From positions 11,284,001-11,348,000 of the forward strand of contig NC_052140.2 in assembly GCF_016086655.4 (NCBI RefSeq): DNA of 64,000 nucleotides, read 5' to 3'. This DNA comes from Lepeophtheirus salmonis. Taxonomy: Eukaryota > Arthropoda > Copepoda > Siphonostomatoida > Caligidae. Of this stretch, positions 45,286 through 56,440 are shown piece after piece. A program made the position numbers and the translations under genes. Position 1 is the first letter of the stretch; each line of letters begins with the position of its first letter. The notes below the pieces were generated by a model. That model was not told where the DNA came from and did not search any database. It was given only the letters and a program-made list of their open reading frames with translations.

Positions 45286-46219
45286 AGTTGTTCTTTTAAA
45301 GATTAGTACTAACTAAAAATGATGAGGTTTAAAAAAAAATCAATGTCCATGTGTGAAGCCCTCAATTTTTCATCACATGTGACGCAGCATTGCTCTAACT
45401 TACTAGACGTCGACAGACAGGCACACTTTCCTTTGATGATATAGTTTTTTTTTATGACGAGTCAATATGACTTCCTATTATTCATGAATTTTATTCTCAA
45501 TAAATATATAAACAATGCTGATGAATTATCCGTGAAAATTGATAACAGCTTTAAAAAATAAAACAATTTAGGTAATAAAATAAAACTCGCACGCTAAAAA
45601 TTGCGGAGGATTTACAAAACCTATATACGTACACCCCTTTTTCTATTCTTTTTTAATATAAAGCGTTGAGCCTTAGCTACGCACTTCCGTTACTACATTG
45701 CAGTTCCTTAGGTCAAGTGATCCTGCGGCTAGTATATATTTTTAGTTTGCTCATGGCCCATTTTTGATTTACAGTATTAGTGGTTATTAAAATTCCATTC
45801 AATGATCAATAAGTCATAATTAACATAGAGTAATCTTCAGGCTTAGAAACTGAGCAGAAAAGGAACTCTGCTCAGGCTTTACGTTCATTTTTGAGCTCTT
45901 GAGCGAAGAAAAATTGAACAATTAAGAAAATAAACATGTCGTCTTTCCTCAATTTGATTGTTCCCCAATGACTTTTTTTATTCCATAACCAACTCTAAAA
46001 TTAGTAACATGTGATTTCTTTTGTTCAAATTTATTTGGGTACGTTGTTAAAATACTTTTTTGTCAGCTTTTGTTGCGGTGAGTCGTGAATGACTATATAA
46101 CTAAAAGTTCTAGGATACTTTGCTGCATCTCATTTTGCCAAACGGACACTTGCGGAATAACCACATTACCGAAAAAAAATAATGTTGTATAAAAACTAAT
46201 ACTATCATTGGTGTTGTGG
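45286..46219. other. No gene recognised
   Basis: AT-rich sequence without recognised features. Confidence 0.4.
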
Positions 46220-46461
46220 CAGTCCCTATTTATACTGTCCAGTCTAGTCCAGGCTTAGGACTGGTCCTATCAGTCATTGGGACCGGTCCTTAAGACTATC
46301 GATCCTTCTGACTGTCAGTACTAGAACTAATTTAAAAAAAAGAAGAAATAAAGATGAGTAAAATTTTCAAAAACCGAACTTAATAAATTCTTAGGACTAA
46401 ACTGGACCGGGCCGAGACTGAAATGGACGACACTGCAGTCTTCAGTCCTAAATAAAGACTG
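46220..46461. mobile_element. 242-bp MITE with CAGTC-CTATTTA ends
   Basis: The left end CAGTCCCTATTTATACTG (46220) matches the inverted right end CAGTCTTTATTTAGGACTG (46461). The interior is rich in variants of GGACTGGTCC and TTAGGACT on both strands. No open frame is present. The CAG start suggests a hAT-type element, but no matching 8-bp target duplication is visible. Related GGACC and AGGACT words occur near 61630-61715. Confidence 0.65.
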
Positions 46462-46824
46462 CCCTAACATTAGTTATATGACTGTGTAATTATCTATTAG
46501 ACTACTCCAATGGCATACACATTTTCATAATTATAGAGACGACCGTGGGATAGAGGAGTGATGATCAGGATTTAGCCCGATGCATAGAATCTCCAATACA
46601 TACATTTGATCCAAATTTGATTAGTCTCAATCATTGATTGGTTATAGAGTATTTTTCTTCTTTAAACATTTTTTCTTTTTCTAATTTATTTATTATTGGG
46701 TATGTATGATGATTTTTAGGACAACGATTTGAAGAGAGTCACGAGCCAACTGTTGAAGAATAATGAAATGAATCAATTTTAAACACTTAATCATTGCAAT
46801 TTGTGAAAAATAATCAAAACAATA

Positions 46825-46956
46825 TATTTTTAAGATCGATGAATGCGAATCATCATTACATAGAATTTCATCATGAATCCTCATCAAATATATTTTTAAG
46901 ATCGATGAATGCAAATCATCATTACATAGAATTCCATCATGAATCATCATCAAATA
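46825..46956. repeat. 66-bp tandem duplication
   Basis: Two units, offset by exactly 66 bases, differ at three or four positions. Each contains TAAGATCGATGAATGC and CATCATTACATAGAATT. Because 66 is a multiple of three, the plus frame repeats a 22-residue peptide. There is no sign that it is translated. Confidence 0.85.
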
Positions 46957-48235
46957 TATTTTTTTTAAATTGCCAAAGGAGCATTTGGAAAAGTGTCAGT
47001 GCATCATCACTAACTACAAAATCTCCATAAGTTCACCCACTTACCTATGAATTCACTCTTTCAATTGAATTCCCATGGAGCAAAAAACCTATGAAGTTTG
47101 AAAACAAATTGAATGAAAAAGTTCCTAACCTTTACCCGATTGAAAAAAACAAACGTGAAGCAACCAGATGCCTTGTTCCATTAAAGTATCATTTATGATC
47201 TTAAATTTTATGCAAAGAATGGTTACCCTGAATTTCAAACAATCTTTCGGATAAGGTAAAGCAGTTGATATCTGAGAAGAAATGAGCTCTATGATATTTA
47301 TTTGTTTTGAAATTTATATTTACTTAATGATAACTAACTGTATATTTTATTATTTCATAATAAGTGGTCAATTTAAGTCCGTAGCTCGAGGTCCATATAT
47401 CGAGTATTTTTCATACTTGTAAATAACTTATTCTTTTCTCTTTTTGGTCTCTTTAAGTGAGCAAGCCGAGAACAGAGGATCTTGATAAATAATTCATGAA
47501 AAGATTATAGTCTGAAATGGTAGAAGCACCCTCAACTGTATGTCAACGAAATCCTCGAGACCTGATCACTTTATTATTAAGTCAATAGTCCGGCGTAATT
47601 ATAGTATACATAGAACTTTAGTGATGACTGTGTTTGCTTTTAGGTGAGCCGTAGTTGTCGGTGGCATAGCCACCAACCAATATTCTTTTTTTGTCTCTAT
47701 TACAAGTGACATCTTCTGTTACTCATTGTGACAGTTTTTAGCAAAATGACGAGTTTAAAAAGAAGAAAGAGACAAAAAACGTCTCTGTTCATTATTAATT
47801 ATATAAGCTCCACTCAATGAATAAAATGAACGTCAAAAAGCTTATACATAAAAATGTCAAATGAATCAAAGTATTTTTTAATATATTAAAGTCAATATAA
47901 TCAGATCCGAACCGAAGAAAATAAAACAGTATTCTTATAACATTTTTAGTGTTAAGAAGTTGAGAATATATTCTGAGTAAAATTGTACTAAATATTGATA
48001 AGGAATATATGAAACAAACTAAATAAATAATATACTAAATACAAATATATACAGATGCATAAATTAAACTTTTAACGCCAATGTTGTCACTCTATTAATC
48101 ACAGATAAGAAATTACTGTTTTCTTTACTTTTGACCTGATCCTACGATATATACCTTGAATATATTAATGGTGTATATTTATATAATATATAAGTCTTCA
48201 CCAACGAATCAAAAAAAGATTAAATAGAGAGGCTC
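46957..48235. other. No gene recognised
   Basis: AT-rich sequence. A small hairpin (GGTGGC-ATA-GCCACC, 47660-47674) is present. Nothing else is recognised. Confidence 0.4.
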
Positions 48236-48239
48236 TTTC

Positions 48240-48790
48240 TGTAAGGACCAGAAAGCTAGTTGCGTAATACCCAGCAAAAGTGTTGCAGTTTTAAAAGAAT
48301 ACAACCTTCGGCGTCACTATGAAACGAAACATCTATTGAGATATTTAAAGTTTTATGGAAAGTTTCCCTCAAAGAAATATGACTCCATTAAATGTGGTTT
48401 AGAAACTAAAAAGACAACTTTTTCACGATAAAGTTTTCTGAAAATGAATTTGTCACTCTTACAAGTTACAAAATAGTGTATAAGATGGTAGAACGAGGAA
48501 ACCCCTTTACTGATGGCAACTTCATCAAAGAGTGTTTGATAGAAACAACAGTGACTTGTGTCCTGAGAAACCAAATTTGTTTAGAAGTATCAGCCTATTG
48601 GCAAATTCAGTTGCGCTGAGAACAGAAGAACTTGGATATAACATAGTGCTACAAATACACGAAAAATCAAGGAACTTTTTGTGGTATTCTTTGGAGCGCT
48701 GGATGAGTCTGAGGAAAAAATATGGCTGGAGTGAGAAAGCCTTTAATTATGACTGGACTATGGATTTATATATAAAAAATAGTTTTTGAA
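48240..48790 (+). pseudogene. hAT-type (ZBED5/GTF2IRD2-like) transposase pseudogene
   Basis: The first piece reads SVAVLKEYNLRRHYETKHL, the end of a BED-type zinc finger with its two histidines. KFYGKFPSKKYDSIKCGLET follows. After a stop, EFVTLTSYKIVYKMVERGNP and FTDGNFIKECLIETTVT match the SYKVAY-IAK-GKPFSDGEFIKECL block of this family. A shifted frame (48532-48789) continues with DLCPEKPNLFRSISLLANSV and ALRTEELG. The RNase H catalytic region after SLA-LDE is not present, so this is an N-terminal relic. The zinc-binding cysteines at the start are not preserved. Confidence 0.8.
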
Positions 48791-49191
48791 GGATAATTTA
48801 AAGTAATAAAACTTAGTAGATTGAAACATACTAAAATTAGGAGTATGTCCTGTGAGGAAAATTTTATTTTAATTTATGTAGGATTTTATTAGCTTCGAAA
48901 TAGCTTATCTAGAAATATTATTAGAAAAAATGGCTTTGGACTCATAACCAAGGTGAAAAAACTCATTCCATGCCACCACGTCACTTTTTTTACTCGCGAT
49001 AGAGTATTATATATATTTCAACTTTTATAATGGGTAAGTACGCTATTTAAAACTTTTTATGTTGTAATTTTAGACAATGTACAATGTTTTAAAACACACT
49101 TTAGTATATAAATCATTTTATAGCTGCTGCGTTAATTATTTTACCAAATTTTTGAAAAATTAGCGCAGTATACCTAATATATATATGCAAT

Positions 49192-50205
49192 TTGAAAACA
49201 GTATCCTTGTCTTATGGCTTCGACCAACTTTTAGAGGTAAAAGGAGTTCACAAGTCGTTCAGCCTCTACAAAGAAAAGGTATTCACTCGACTTGATTATC
49301 AGTCTAGAGTTGTACATTACTGCCTCCAATTTGTGAAAGAGCTTTTACGGAAGACAAAGTTTAACAATCGTCTTGTTCGTGTATGCTGATTAATCCTGGA
49401 GAACGATTCCATAACAGCATCTTTTAAGACTCTCTCCATTTTTGCTTAAAAAATTACAATACCATTACTTAAAAGGAAGCATGTAGACACGAGCAACAAA
49501 CCTCCATCTATAGAACTTGCTAATTTTTTTTCTGAGAGAGATGTGCAGAGATGAAGCAAAAGGGGGTGAGACAATAATGTAGCAGGGAATACTGGAAGCA
49601 CGGAGAGGATACTTTATGAGCTATAAATATTCATAAATTTTCATATAAGTCCTGAACACTAGCACAAGAAAAATTCAAGTCTCACAGTTTCACATTACCG
49701 ATGACAAGAGGTTTTCAGCACAACTTCAAATGTCGGCAAGAACGTGGGATAATTTTTAATTCTACTATTCATGCCTTTGTTGATTGTCTTCATGTTCGGA
49801 TTTTAAAGGGAGTCATATCATTGAATGTCAACAGGCAAGAAAATATCGAATATAACTTGACAAAAGCAATGATTTTATTTGGAATATCAAATAGTAAGAC
49901 TTCCTCTGATCATATTAAGGCATTGGATTTTACATTGTCCAATGCTAAAGCCCTTATTGCGAACAAGTTATACACCTATTAGCCACTGGAAGCAGAAGAA
50001 TTACGAACAACTTTTATATCTGCTGCAGCACGATACTCAGCCTTCTCATTGAAGATTCCAAATGTGTCGGGTTATGGATGGCAATATGGAGCGGATTTGA
50101 TCGGATACTACCCGAAACTATCAGCAAGATATTTAAACGCTTTGAAAGGAATTATTATTAGGTCTTATGAAACTTTTCGTAAGCAATTGTTTTTAATGTG
50201 AATTT
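49192..50205 (+). CDS. Unrecognised open frames, possible decayed gene
   Basis: Three frames lie in series. They are 49192-49389 (65 codons, with FDQLLEVKGVHKSFSLYKEK), 49701-49982 (93 codons, with FNSTIHAFVDCLHVRILKG and SSDHIKALDFTLSNAKALI) and, past a single TAG, 49983-50198. The last contains EELRTTFISAAARYSAFSL and YGADLIGYYPKLSARYLNAL. The second and third share one frame, so one in-frame stop separates them. The last part weakly resembles the third exon at 14523-14828 (ARYS-F, then DLI-Y-P). No domain is recognised. It could be a transposon protein or a pseudogene. Confidence 0.3.
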
Positions 50206-50516
50206 TAGACTCTTGACTCGGTTTTTATTTGTGGTTTTTTTTAAGGTTTTATTATTTATGCACATTTTACTCGTCAAGGTCTATTTTTAATTGTTTTACT
50301 ACATTTAATCATGTTTTATTGATTGTCCTATTTTTTTTTATTGATGTTTATCAGCACGTACAGAAATGTTCTTTGGAGGGGAATAGCTTTAAACTAAAAT
50401 GTTCATTTATGTTATATTTAAAAAATGGTATCAATTTTTTAAGCAAGAGCTCAAGTACCAGCGATTGACTCATCTGAGAGATGACTAGAAGGGTCACTTG
50501 TTGTTACTAGAGTTCT

Positions 50517-50551
50517 TGCTTATACAAAATGGTCTCCATTTTGTATAAGCA
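50517..50551. repeat. Perfect 16-bp hairpin with 3-nt loop
   Basis: The left arm is 50517-50532 (TGCTTATACAAAATGG), the loop TCT, and the right arm 50536-50551. All 16 positions pair. It may be two abutting ends of small elements or a structured RNA. No flanking coding context explains it. Confidence 0.85.
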
Positions 50552-50938
50552 CAATGAGATACAACTTCATTCCCATTTGAAGCAATTGAATGCACCTTAT
50601 TTCTGACTAAGGGTGAGATAATAAATAAGGTTAAAATTGTGGTTCTATAGATGCAGAAAAAACAAAAGCCAATGAAGAACAACATTTCACAACCTTCACA
50701 ACAGACAATTCATCTTAAAAGTTATTATCCGAGGAGCTCTGCTTTGCTTATAAAATCTGGTGAACATATATGATACTAGCAATTATAAGTTTTTCTTCCT
50801 TTAAAATGGCTTCTTTTCAAATGATAAAAGTTGTGATGATCGTGCAAAAGATTTCAAACGGTTTTGGGCAAAGGTCCAAGCGTGGTGCAATCAAATAAAA
50901 AATGGTTACTTGATTCATCATTGATACGACAGAATAAA

Positions 50939-51303
50939 TTATTTATGTTTTTCTCCGATAAAAAAAATTTGCTCAAGGGTACCAGAAACAATCCGGTACT
51001 CAAGCAGTTTCTCTGCTGAAGACAAAAGCAAACTTTTGAGAACGTTCAGACCTTTCCTGATGTGGAGGTTAATTTTCCATCGATTTAAATAGCTTATGAA
51101 AGGAGTGAATGTTGGTATTTGATTGATTTTCCTCCGTGCAGAAGCAGTCGTAGAGTCGTTTGGAATTCCCACACAAGAGACATTTCATGTGATATAAGTA
51201 TTTCCTTAACACTTCCTGATGGTGAATGTATCATATCTAAATATTTGGACAACTTCTGGAGTAATACCTTGAGGCGGTCATCCGAGTATTTACTTCCTAT
51301 CAA
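50939..51303 (-). CDS. Unrecognised minus-strand open frames
   Basis: Two overlapping frames (51303-51094 and 51172-50939) cover this stretch on one strand. In a third frame the same stretch gives MKCLLCGNSKRLYDCFC, which has a zinc-binding look, but nothing around it supports a domain. No gene is recognised. It may be the remains of a frame-shifted coding sequence. Confidence 0.25.
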
Positions 51304-51715
51304 TCTGAATAGGTGGTGGTTCCAGTTTTGATTTTCTCTCCAAAGATTTCTGAGCCAGTATGAATTGAAAGACTAACCCCCAATAAACTACTTAACGACG
51401 CCCCAAATGATAAATATCTAGTCTAATTTTCATCATTTTATGTAGTAATCCCTATTCTAATTACTAAAATACTGTTAACTTCAGCATCGAAATGTGTCTC
51501 AAATTGGCTTATAAAATGGTGTTTTTTACCAGAAAGAGAGAAGTTTTCAAGCATAAAGAACATGTGAATTTCCCCTCAAATAATATCATAAAAACTGTTG
51601 TGTAATCTAACTAGAATTCAAATTTTATCTATTTCTTTCATACCAGTCTAGAAAAGATAGAAATTCGCCATATTTTATATTTTTACTACCTGAAAGGGGA
51701 AATCCGCGTCATTTC

Positions 51716-52265
51716 TGAAGCGGATTGTCACTGGCAATGTAAAATAGATCCCTTACCTTAATGTCAGTGGACATAGTTCGTGGTCAAAAACCAACAAAGT
51801 GGCTCAGACACTATACTAGCCAGTATTTACTGACAAGAAGGTGATGCTGTGTGTTTGGTAGGGTTGGTACGGAATAATCCACTAGGAGGTGCTCCCCTAT
51901 GGCCAAAAACTCAATTATGCCCTGTACTGCGAAAAACTGGACTGTTTGATGCTGGCGATCGAGCAGTAGAGGCCAGCATTGCTGAAAAGGAGAAGAATTG
52001 TGTCTCATCAAGACAACACCAGGCATGCCATATCTTTAATGACGTACTACGAGGAGCTCAGATGGGAAGATCTTATGCATCTACCCTACAGTTTAGACCT
52101 GGCACCAAGTGAATACAGCCCATTCCTGCCAACGCACTTGGGTGTAAAATTTAGCCTCAAGAGAGACCTGTAAAAATTGGTTGTTCAAGTTTTTGCCAAT
52201 AGGGACATGGGCATAATGAATTTGGATTCTCGTGGGTAACAAGTTATCGAACGAAACGAAATTAC
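51716..52265 (+). pseudogene. mariner transposase pseudogene (mellifera/cecropia-like), C-terminal two thirds
   Basis: The frames read LKRIVTGNVK, SSWSKTNKVAQT, KKVMLCVW-GWYGIIH and VLPYGQKLNYALYCEKLDCL. IVSHQDNTRHAISLMTYYEE (second catalytic aspartate, near 52015) and LMHLPYSLDLAPSEYSPFL (third position changed to Glu, near 52115) follow. QVFANRDMG comes next and QQVIERNE closes. Only a few stops and single-base shifts are present, so it is a fairly young copy. The DNA-binding N-terminus and the first aspartate block are missing at the 5' side. Confidence 0.9.
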
Positions 52266-52930
52266 TTTTCCTTAACCTATAATAAAGATGAATTTTTTTT
52301 TGTTTTGAAGATTTTATTGGAATTAGAAATTAATTGGAGTGTCTCTTACATAAGTGGTATATTTCAAATTAACTATGTTGTTTTTTTCTATAATGAAATA
52401 AATGTGTTTTTGGATGATAAACTGTAATTCGTTTTGTCGTTCCAAATTATTAATATTTTTACATTTATACAATATAAAAATATAGTTTGCTCATATTGAG
52501 ACCTTGTATACCAATCGACTACAAAAAAGTAATGATGCATTTAGCACTAAACATTTCTGCTTCATTTATAAATAAATCAACATGATATATAAATTAAAGA
52601 CCATGAATCAATTTAATCTTTATTGAAGCCTAACAGATAGACATGTATTAGTTAAAGACAGTTAATTTTTTAGTCAATAATAAATCCTTCATTTTTTAAA
52701 TAGGAGTTGTTTCAAGAATAATAATTGATTGAAAATGTTTGATTTAAATTTAGTCTTAATCGCCGAGCCGTCCCCCCTAAAAATAGACATTAAAAAATAT
52801 ATGAAAGGGTCTAACAACAAAATCTGGGCAAATCAGAGTTCCGGATTTTTCTGGGTATATATGATGACAAAATTGTTTTTGTTTTTTCTTGTGGAAAAAT
52901 ATGCATATAAATTTTTCAATTAATTAACAA
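52266..52930. other. No gene recognised
   Basis: AT-rich sequence. It is probably the 3' flank of the preceding mariner followed by unrelated DNA. Confidence 0.4.
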
Positions 52931-52939
52931 AACACCACT

Positions 52940-53401
52940 ATGGAGTCAACAACAGAATATTTCAAGGCAATTACATTTCCAGAAGCAAAGCTCAGGTGCA
53001 CTGTTGGGATGACTTTGGTGAAGAAGAATATGAATATTAGAAAAGCGGAAGTCTCAAAGATGACAAGGATCAAAATAGGTATGGTAACAGGAGGCATGCC
53101 TCCTGCCACTAATCCGAAACGAGCCAGGAGTCACTCTAAGAACACGGATACAACTCGCTGTCCAATGATATTGGGCTTCCTAGATCCCCCGATCTGAATA
53201 GGATTGATTATTTTGTCTGGAGCTACATTGAGTCAATAATCAAAAAAGGGGTCATCATACCTCCCCCCCAAGAAGTCCCTGATTGACTCCATCGTCCTGG
53301 ATTACAAGATTTTACATCGGGCACTAGTTTCGAGAGCCTGCGTACGATACAAGAGCCAAATAAAACCCGTAATTGAGGACAAGGGAGGCTACATTGAGTG
53401 A
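52940..53401 (+). pseudogene. mariner transposase pseudogene, N- and C-terminal pieces joined
   Basis: ATG at 52940 opens an 85-codon frame whose middle (TLVKKNMNIRKAEVSKMTRI) resembles a helix-turn-helix DNA-binding segment. Near 53175 the frame changes to GLPRSPDLNRIDYFVWSYIE, the third-aspartate block. SRACVRYKSQIKPVIEDKGG and YIE with a TGA at 53399-53401 follow. The catalytic core with the first and second aspartates is missing. This is the third core-deleted mariner in the window. Confidence 0.75.
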
Positions 53402-54054
53402 AAAATATTTTCATTGATAGTATCTGCGCCTCAGTTTTGGAATAAATCTTAAAAAATGAACATTTTATGTCCATTTAAAGTAGATAAATCGAAAGATTTC
53501 GTTGATATTTTGAAAGTATAACAGTTCTTAAACGTGTTTAATCGTACGTTTTCACTTAAGTTCCAAAAACATAATTTATTCATTTTGAAATAGCGAATTC
53601 TTAAAGCTTGAAGATGATTTTATTCAAATATCTCACAAATAAATATTCTATTCCTAAACACGCCTGTTTGGTAGTCGTGTACAAGTTTGAGGGATATAGT
53701 AAATGACTAACATTTACTCTGAATAGACAACATATCTGCGGTGATCTGCATTACATTAAAAAGATGGGGAGGGGAGTAAACTCGTAAACTAGACTTGGGA
53801 TAAACATCACTAATTTTTAATTTACCGGTTCTGGCGAAATCTAGTTCTTTGAGGGGAACCCAGAATCTTTGCAATTTTTTAGGTCATCTATCTGCTGGGA
53901 CATGTGAGCCTCCAGGGCTCATGGAATTCTTCTTTGACCAACTTTCATAGAATACAGAATTCCTTGGATTTGTTCAATCAAGAACTCAATTTTAAAAGCC
54001 TGGGGTTGCTTAGGTTTTGTTGCAATAAGCCAGTTAGAGGGACTCAAAACCATA
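53402..54054. other. No gene recognised
   Basis: AT-rich flank and an unremarkable frame at 53904-54191 that is antisense to the longer ORF at 54055-54483. Confidence 0.35.
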
Positions 54055-54483
54055 TTATAAGCTCCATGACTCATACACCCAGCCTATCCAATGAGAGAAA
54101 ATTTTTTGGGGCAGTATTCGAGAAGATTCCTCCAGCTCCGATTTACACCAATGACACAAGCGCTCCTCGACACTTGCATTTGAATTATTAGAATAAATAA
54201 AACATGGGGTAATTGTATGCTGCAGCCATTTTGGGTCAGAGTTAGTAAACGGGTTCCTTATTATTATTATTGTGTCAGCTGTGTTGCGTCCGAGTCTCTT
54301 TAGTCTTATCTCTACCATTTGTGTTGGTCCCTTGTGATCCTGGTCCATCATCAAGCCTGCACAGATTTCCTTACTTCGTGAAAGCTTTGGACACCTTACA
54401 TTTTGTTTCAAAGAATATCTTCTTGGCTCTGAAACATAGTACATAACTTTTAATTTTGACTTCCCTCTGTACCTCTGACCCAC
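54055..54483 (-). CDS. 142-codon open frame, unknown product
   Basis: This is one of the longest intact frames in the window. The ATG is at 54483 and the stop at 54055. The sequence is basic in its first half (RYRGKSKLKVMYY, RYSLKQNVRCPKLSRSKE) and ends with a cysteine pair (RLCHWCKSELEESS). It has no recognised domain, signal peptide or membrane segment. The base composition is more balanced than the flanks, which may mean an old coding sequence or a transposon gene piece. Confidence 0.3.
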   Translation of the reverse strand: MGQRYRGKSKLKVMYYVSEPRRYSLKQNVRCPKLSRSKEICAGLMMDQDHKGPTQMVEIRLKRLGRNTADTIIIIRNPFTNSDPKWLQHTITPCFIYSNNSNASVEERLCHWCKSELEESSRILPQKIFSHWIGWVYESWSL

Positions 54484-54680
54484 AGAGATTAAGTTATATT
54501 GACTACGGCACTCGTATCCAATATTGATTTTTTTAAATTTGATATAAATTAATCTCCATTTTTTTTCTTTCTCTTTTAATATGAGTTGAAGTAAACGTTA
54601 GCATTTCATATTTTAAGAGGGTTACACATGAATTTGGAGTAGAACACGTATAAGTGAATATATGTACCTATAGTATATAT

Positions 54681-55102
54681 TAATGATGGGACGATAAATC
54701 GGAAAATCGACTGTTTTTTTTTATCGGGATCAGAATCGCAAAAATAATGTTTAATTTGCGATTCTGATTCCTATTTATTACTGGTATTTAACCATTTCTT
54801 ACTTTTCTAAGTTTTAAAAAACAAATAGCCCCCCTCCAAATTAAGGAATTTTTGCTTTTTACTAGAAAGTTTAACGGTAGATATATATATATTTAAATTA
54901 TTTTTTCCAAACAAATTTACTTTTTGTGAACAGCTGTGGATTTTGGAACCAAGCCCCCTTAAAATATAGACATGTGGACGCCTCTAATAGCAAGATAGTA
55001 CTTTTTAAATATTATTGAAATTTTAAACGGTATCGGAAATATTTACTAGTTTTACATCGGAAACGGCATTGGTATTTTTTTTATTAAATCGTCTCATCAC
55101 TA
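54681..55102. mobile_element. hAT-type MITE with nested AT-rich insert
   Basis: The left end TAATGATGGGACGATAAAT matches the inverted right end TAGTGATGAGACGATTTAAT. The 8-bp flanks GTATATAT (54673-54680) and GTATAACT (55103-55110) agree at 6 of 8 positions, as expected for a hAT-type target duplication. Within it, 54825-54990 has the CCCCCCTCC start, GAACAGCTGTGGATTTTGG word and TGGACGCCT end of the AT-rich family, so it is probably a nested insertion. A second copy of the left end occurs at 63389. Confidence 0.7.
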
Positions 55103-55226
55103 GTATAACTCTAGTTAGTTGATTTGAAGAAGTCTCCGTGGGAGCAACTCTTCTTCCGATATCATTTATACATACGTAAATGCGTAGGTGAAGGATAGAT
55201 ATGGGTCTTTATACAAATATAATCAA

Positions 55227-55917
55227 CAGTGCCCACAGGATTATAATTTGGAGGGGACTTGGCATTCGAATTTAAAAAGAAAAAAAAAATTCTCCAATTC
55301 AAATTATTGGAAAAAAAATTGAAAAAATAATTTTTTGGAAAAATAAACAAAAAATTAAAAAAATTCGCAGCTGTTCAAAAAAATAAAAATTAAATTTCAA
55401 ATATATATTTTTTTTGCAAAAAAAAATCAAGAAATATATAGTTACTATCAAAAAATTAATTTTTTTTGATGAAAAATTTCAAAAATGAATAGCTATTCAC
55501 AAAAAAATTAAAAATTTTGCGAAAAAAAAATTTGAAAACTTTAGTTTTACACAAAAAATATCAGAAATCCATAGTCATTCTCAAAAAATTAAATTCAAAA
55601 AAATTCAAAAAATCTATAGTTTTTCCACTTTTTTTTTCGCAAAATTTTTTATTTTTTTGTGAATAGCTATTAATTTTTTTAATTTTTCATCAAAAAAAAT
55701 TAATTTTTTGATAGTAACTATATATTTTTGATTTTTTTTTGCAAAAAAATATATTTGAAAAATTTTTAATTTTGAACAGCACATATTTTTCAAAAAAAAT
55801 TTAATCACATATTTTCAAAAAAAAACAAACAAATCTTACATTTTCTAATAAAAAAACATCAATTCTTTAATTTGTTGGGCTATAGTCCCTCCAGCTCACC
55901 CTCTGAGGACGTTTCTG
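55227..55917. mobile_element. AT-rich foldback element
   Basis: Outer ends are CAGTGCCCACAGG (55227) and, inverted, CAGAAACGTCCTCAG (55917), each followed by a GGAGGG or GGAGGGGAC block. Inside, arms 55370-55545 and 55615-55780 are inverted copies of each other, with a spacer of about 70 nt. The match is high over about 170 nt and includes the exact block TATATAGTTACTATC. The body is made of TTTTT/AAAAA runs punctuated by GAATAGCTATT-like words. There is no coding capacity. It is one copy of a dispersed family, and related bodies occur at 29926, 54825, 56441 and 63480. Confidence 0.75.
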
Positions 55918-56354
55918 ATTATATATGAATCAAGAGATCAGAGATCAATATTTTTCATGGTATAGGTATACTATCAGAATGCACTATATACCTTATATGC
56001 ACGTTTGATATTATATTAATTCCTTATCCTTAAACTTTGAAATTATATTAAGGTTGAATTTGAATTTATTTGTTTGAAATACCTAACCTTTAAAAAAATG
56101 AAAAACAAACATTCGGCCAATCATCTTTTTCCACATTTTTTAGAGCAAATAAAATTAGCATATTGATGTAATATTTTTTTTTTAAATCACATATGTTGCC
56201 CCTCTTTATTATTCAAATTCACTTTTTGAGACATGATAGAAGAAACTTTTAACATGTCTAGATAGATAGAAATGTAAATCATACGTATTTTCACTATGTA
56301 AAAAAAAGAAAAACAGAAAATATACATAGTAACGCTAACCATTAAAAGAATTTT

Positions 56355-56440
56355 TGGGAGTTGAACGGCTTAACTGTCAAGACGTTTCATTAGATTGGCT
56401 GTCAGAAGCTATAAGAGATAAAGAAACTAAACACAAATCA
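56355..56440 (+). repeat. Fragment of the coding repeat also found at 10768
   Basis: The frame reads ERLNCQDVSLDWLSEAIRDK and ETKHKSGRP. It parallels TQDVSLDQLQSAQ and GRYKSG at 10768-11052. It is cut at its 3' end by the AT-rich element that begins at about 56438 (CAGGACGTCCGCAGG). Confidence 0.6.

Noticed and set aside
46794..47030. Repeat peptide of 22 residues as a secreted repeat protein
   Set aside because: It is simply the translation of a recent 66-bp tandem duplication. There is no signal peptide, and the second strand is equally open.
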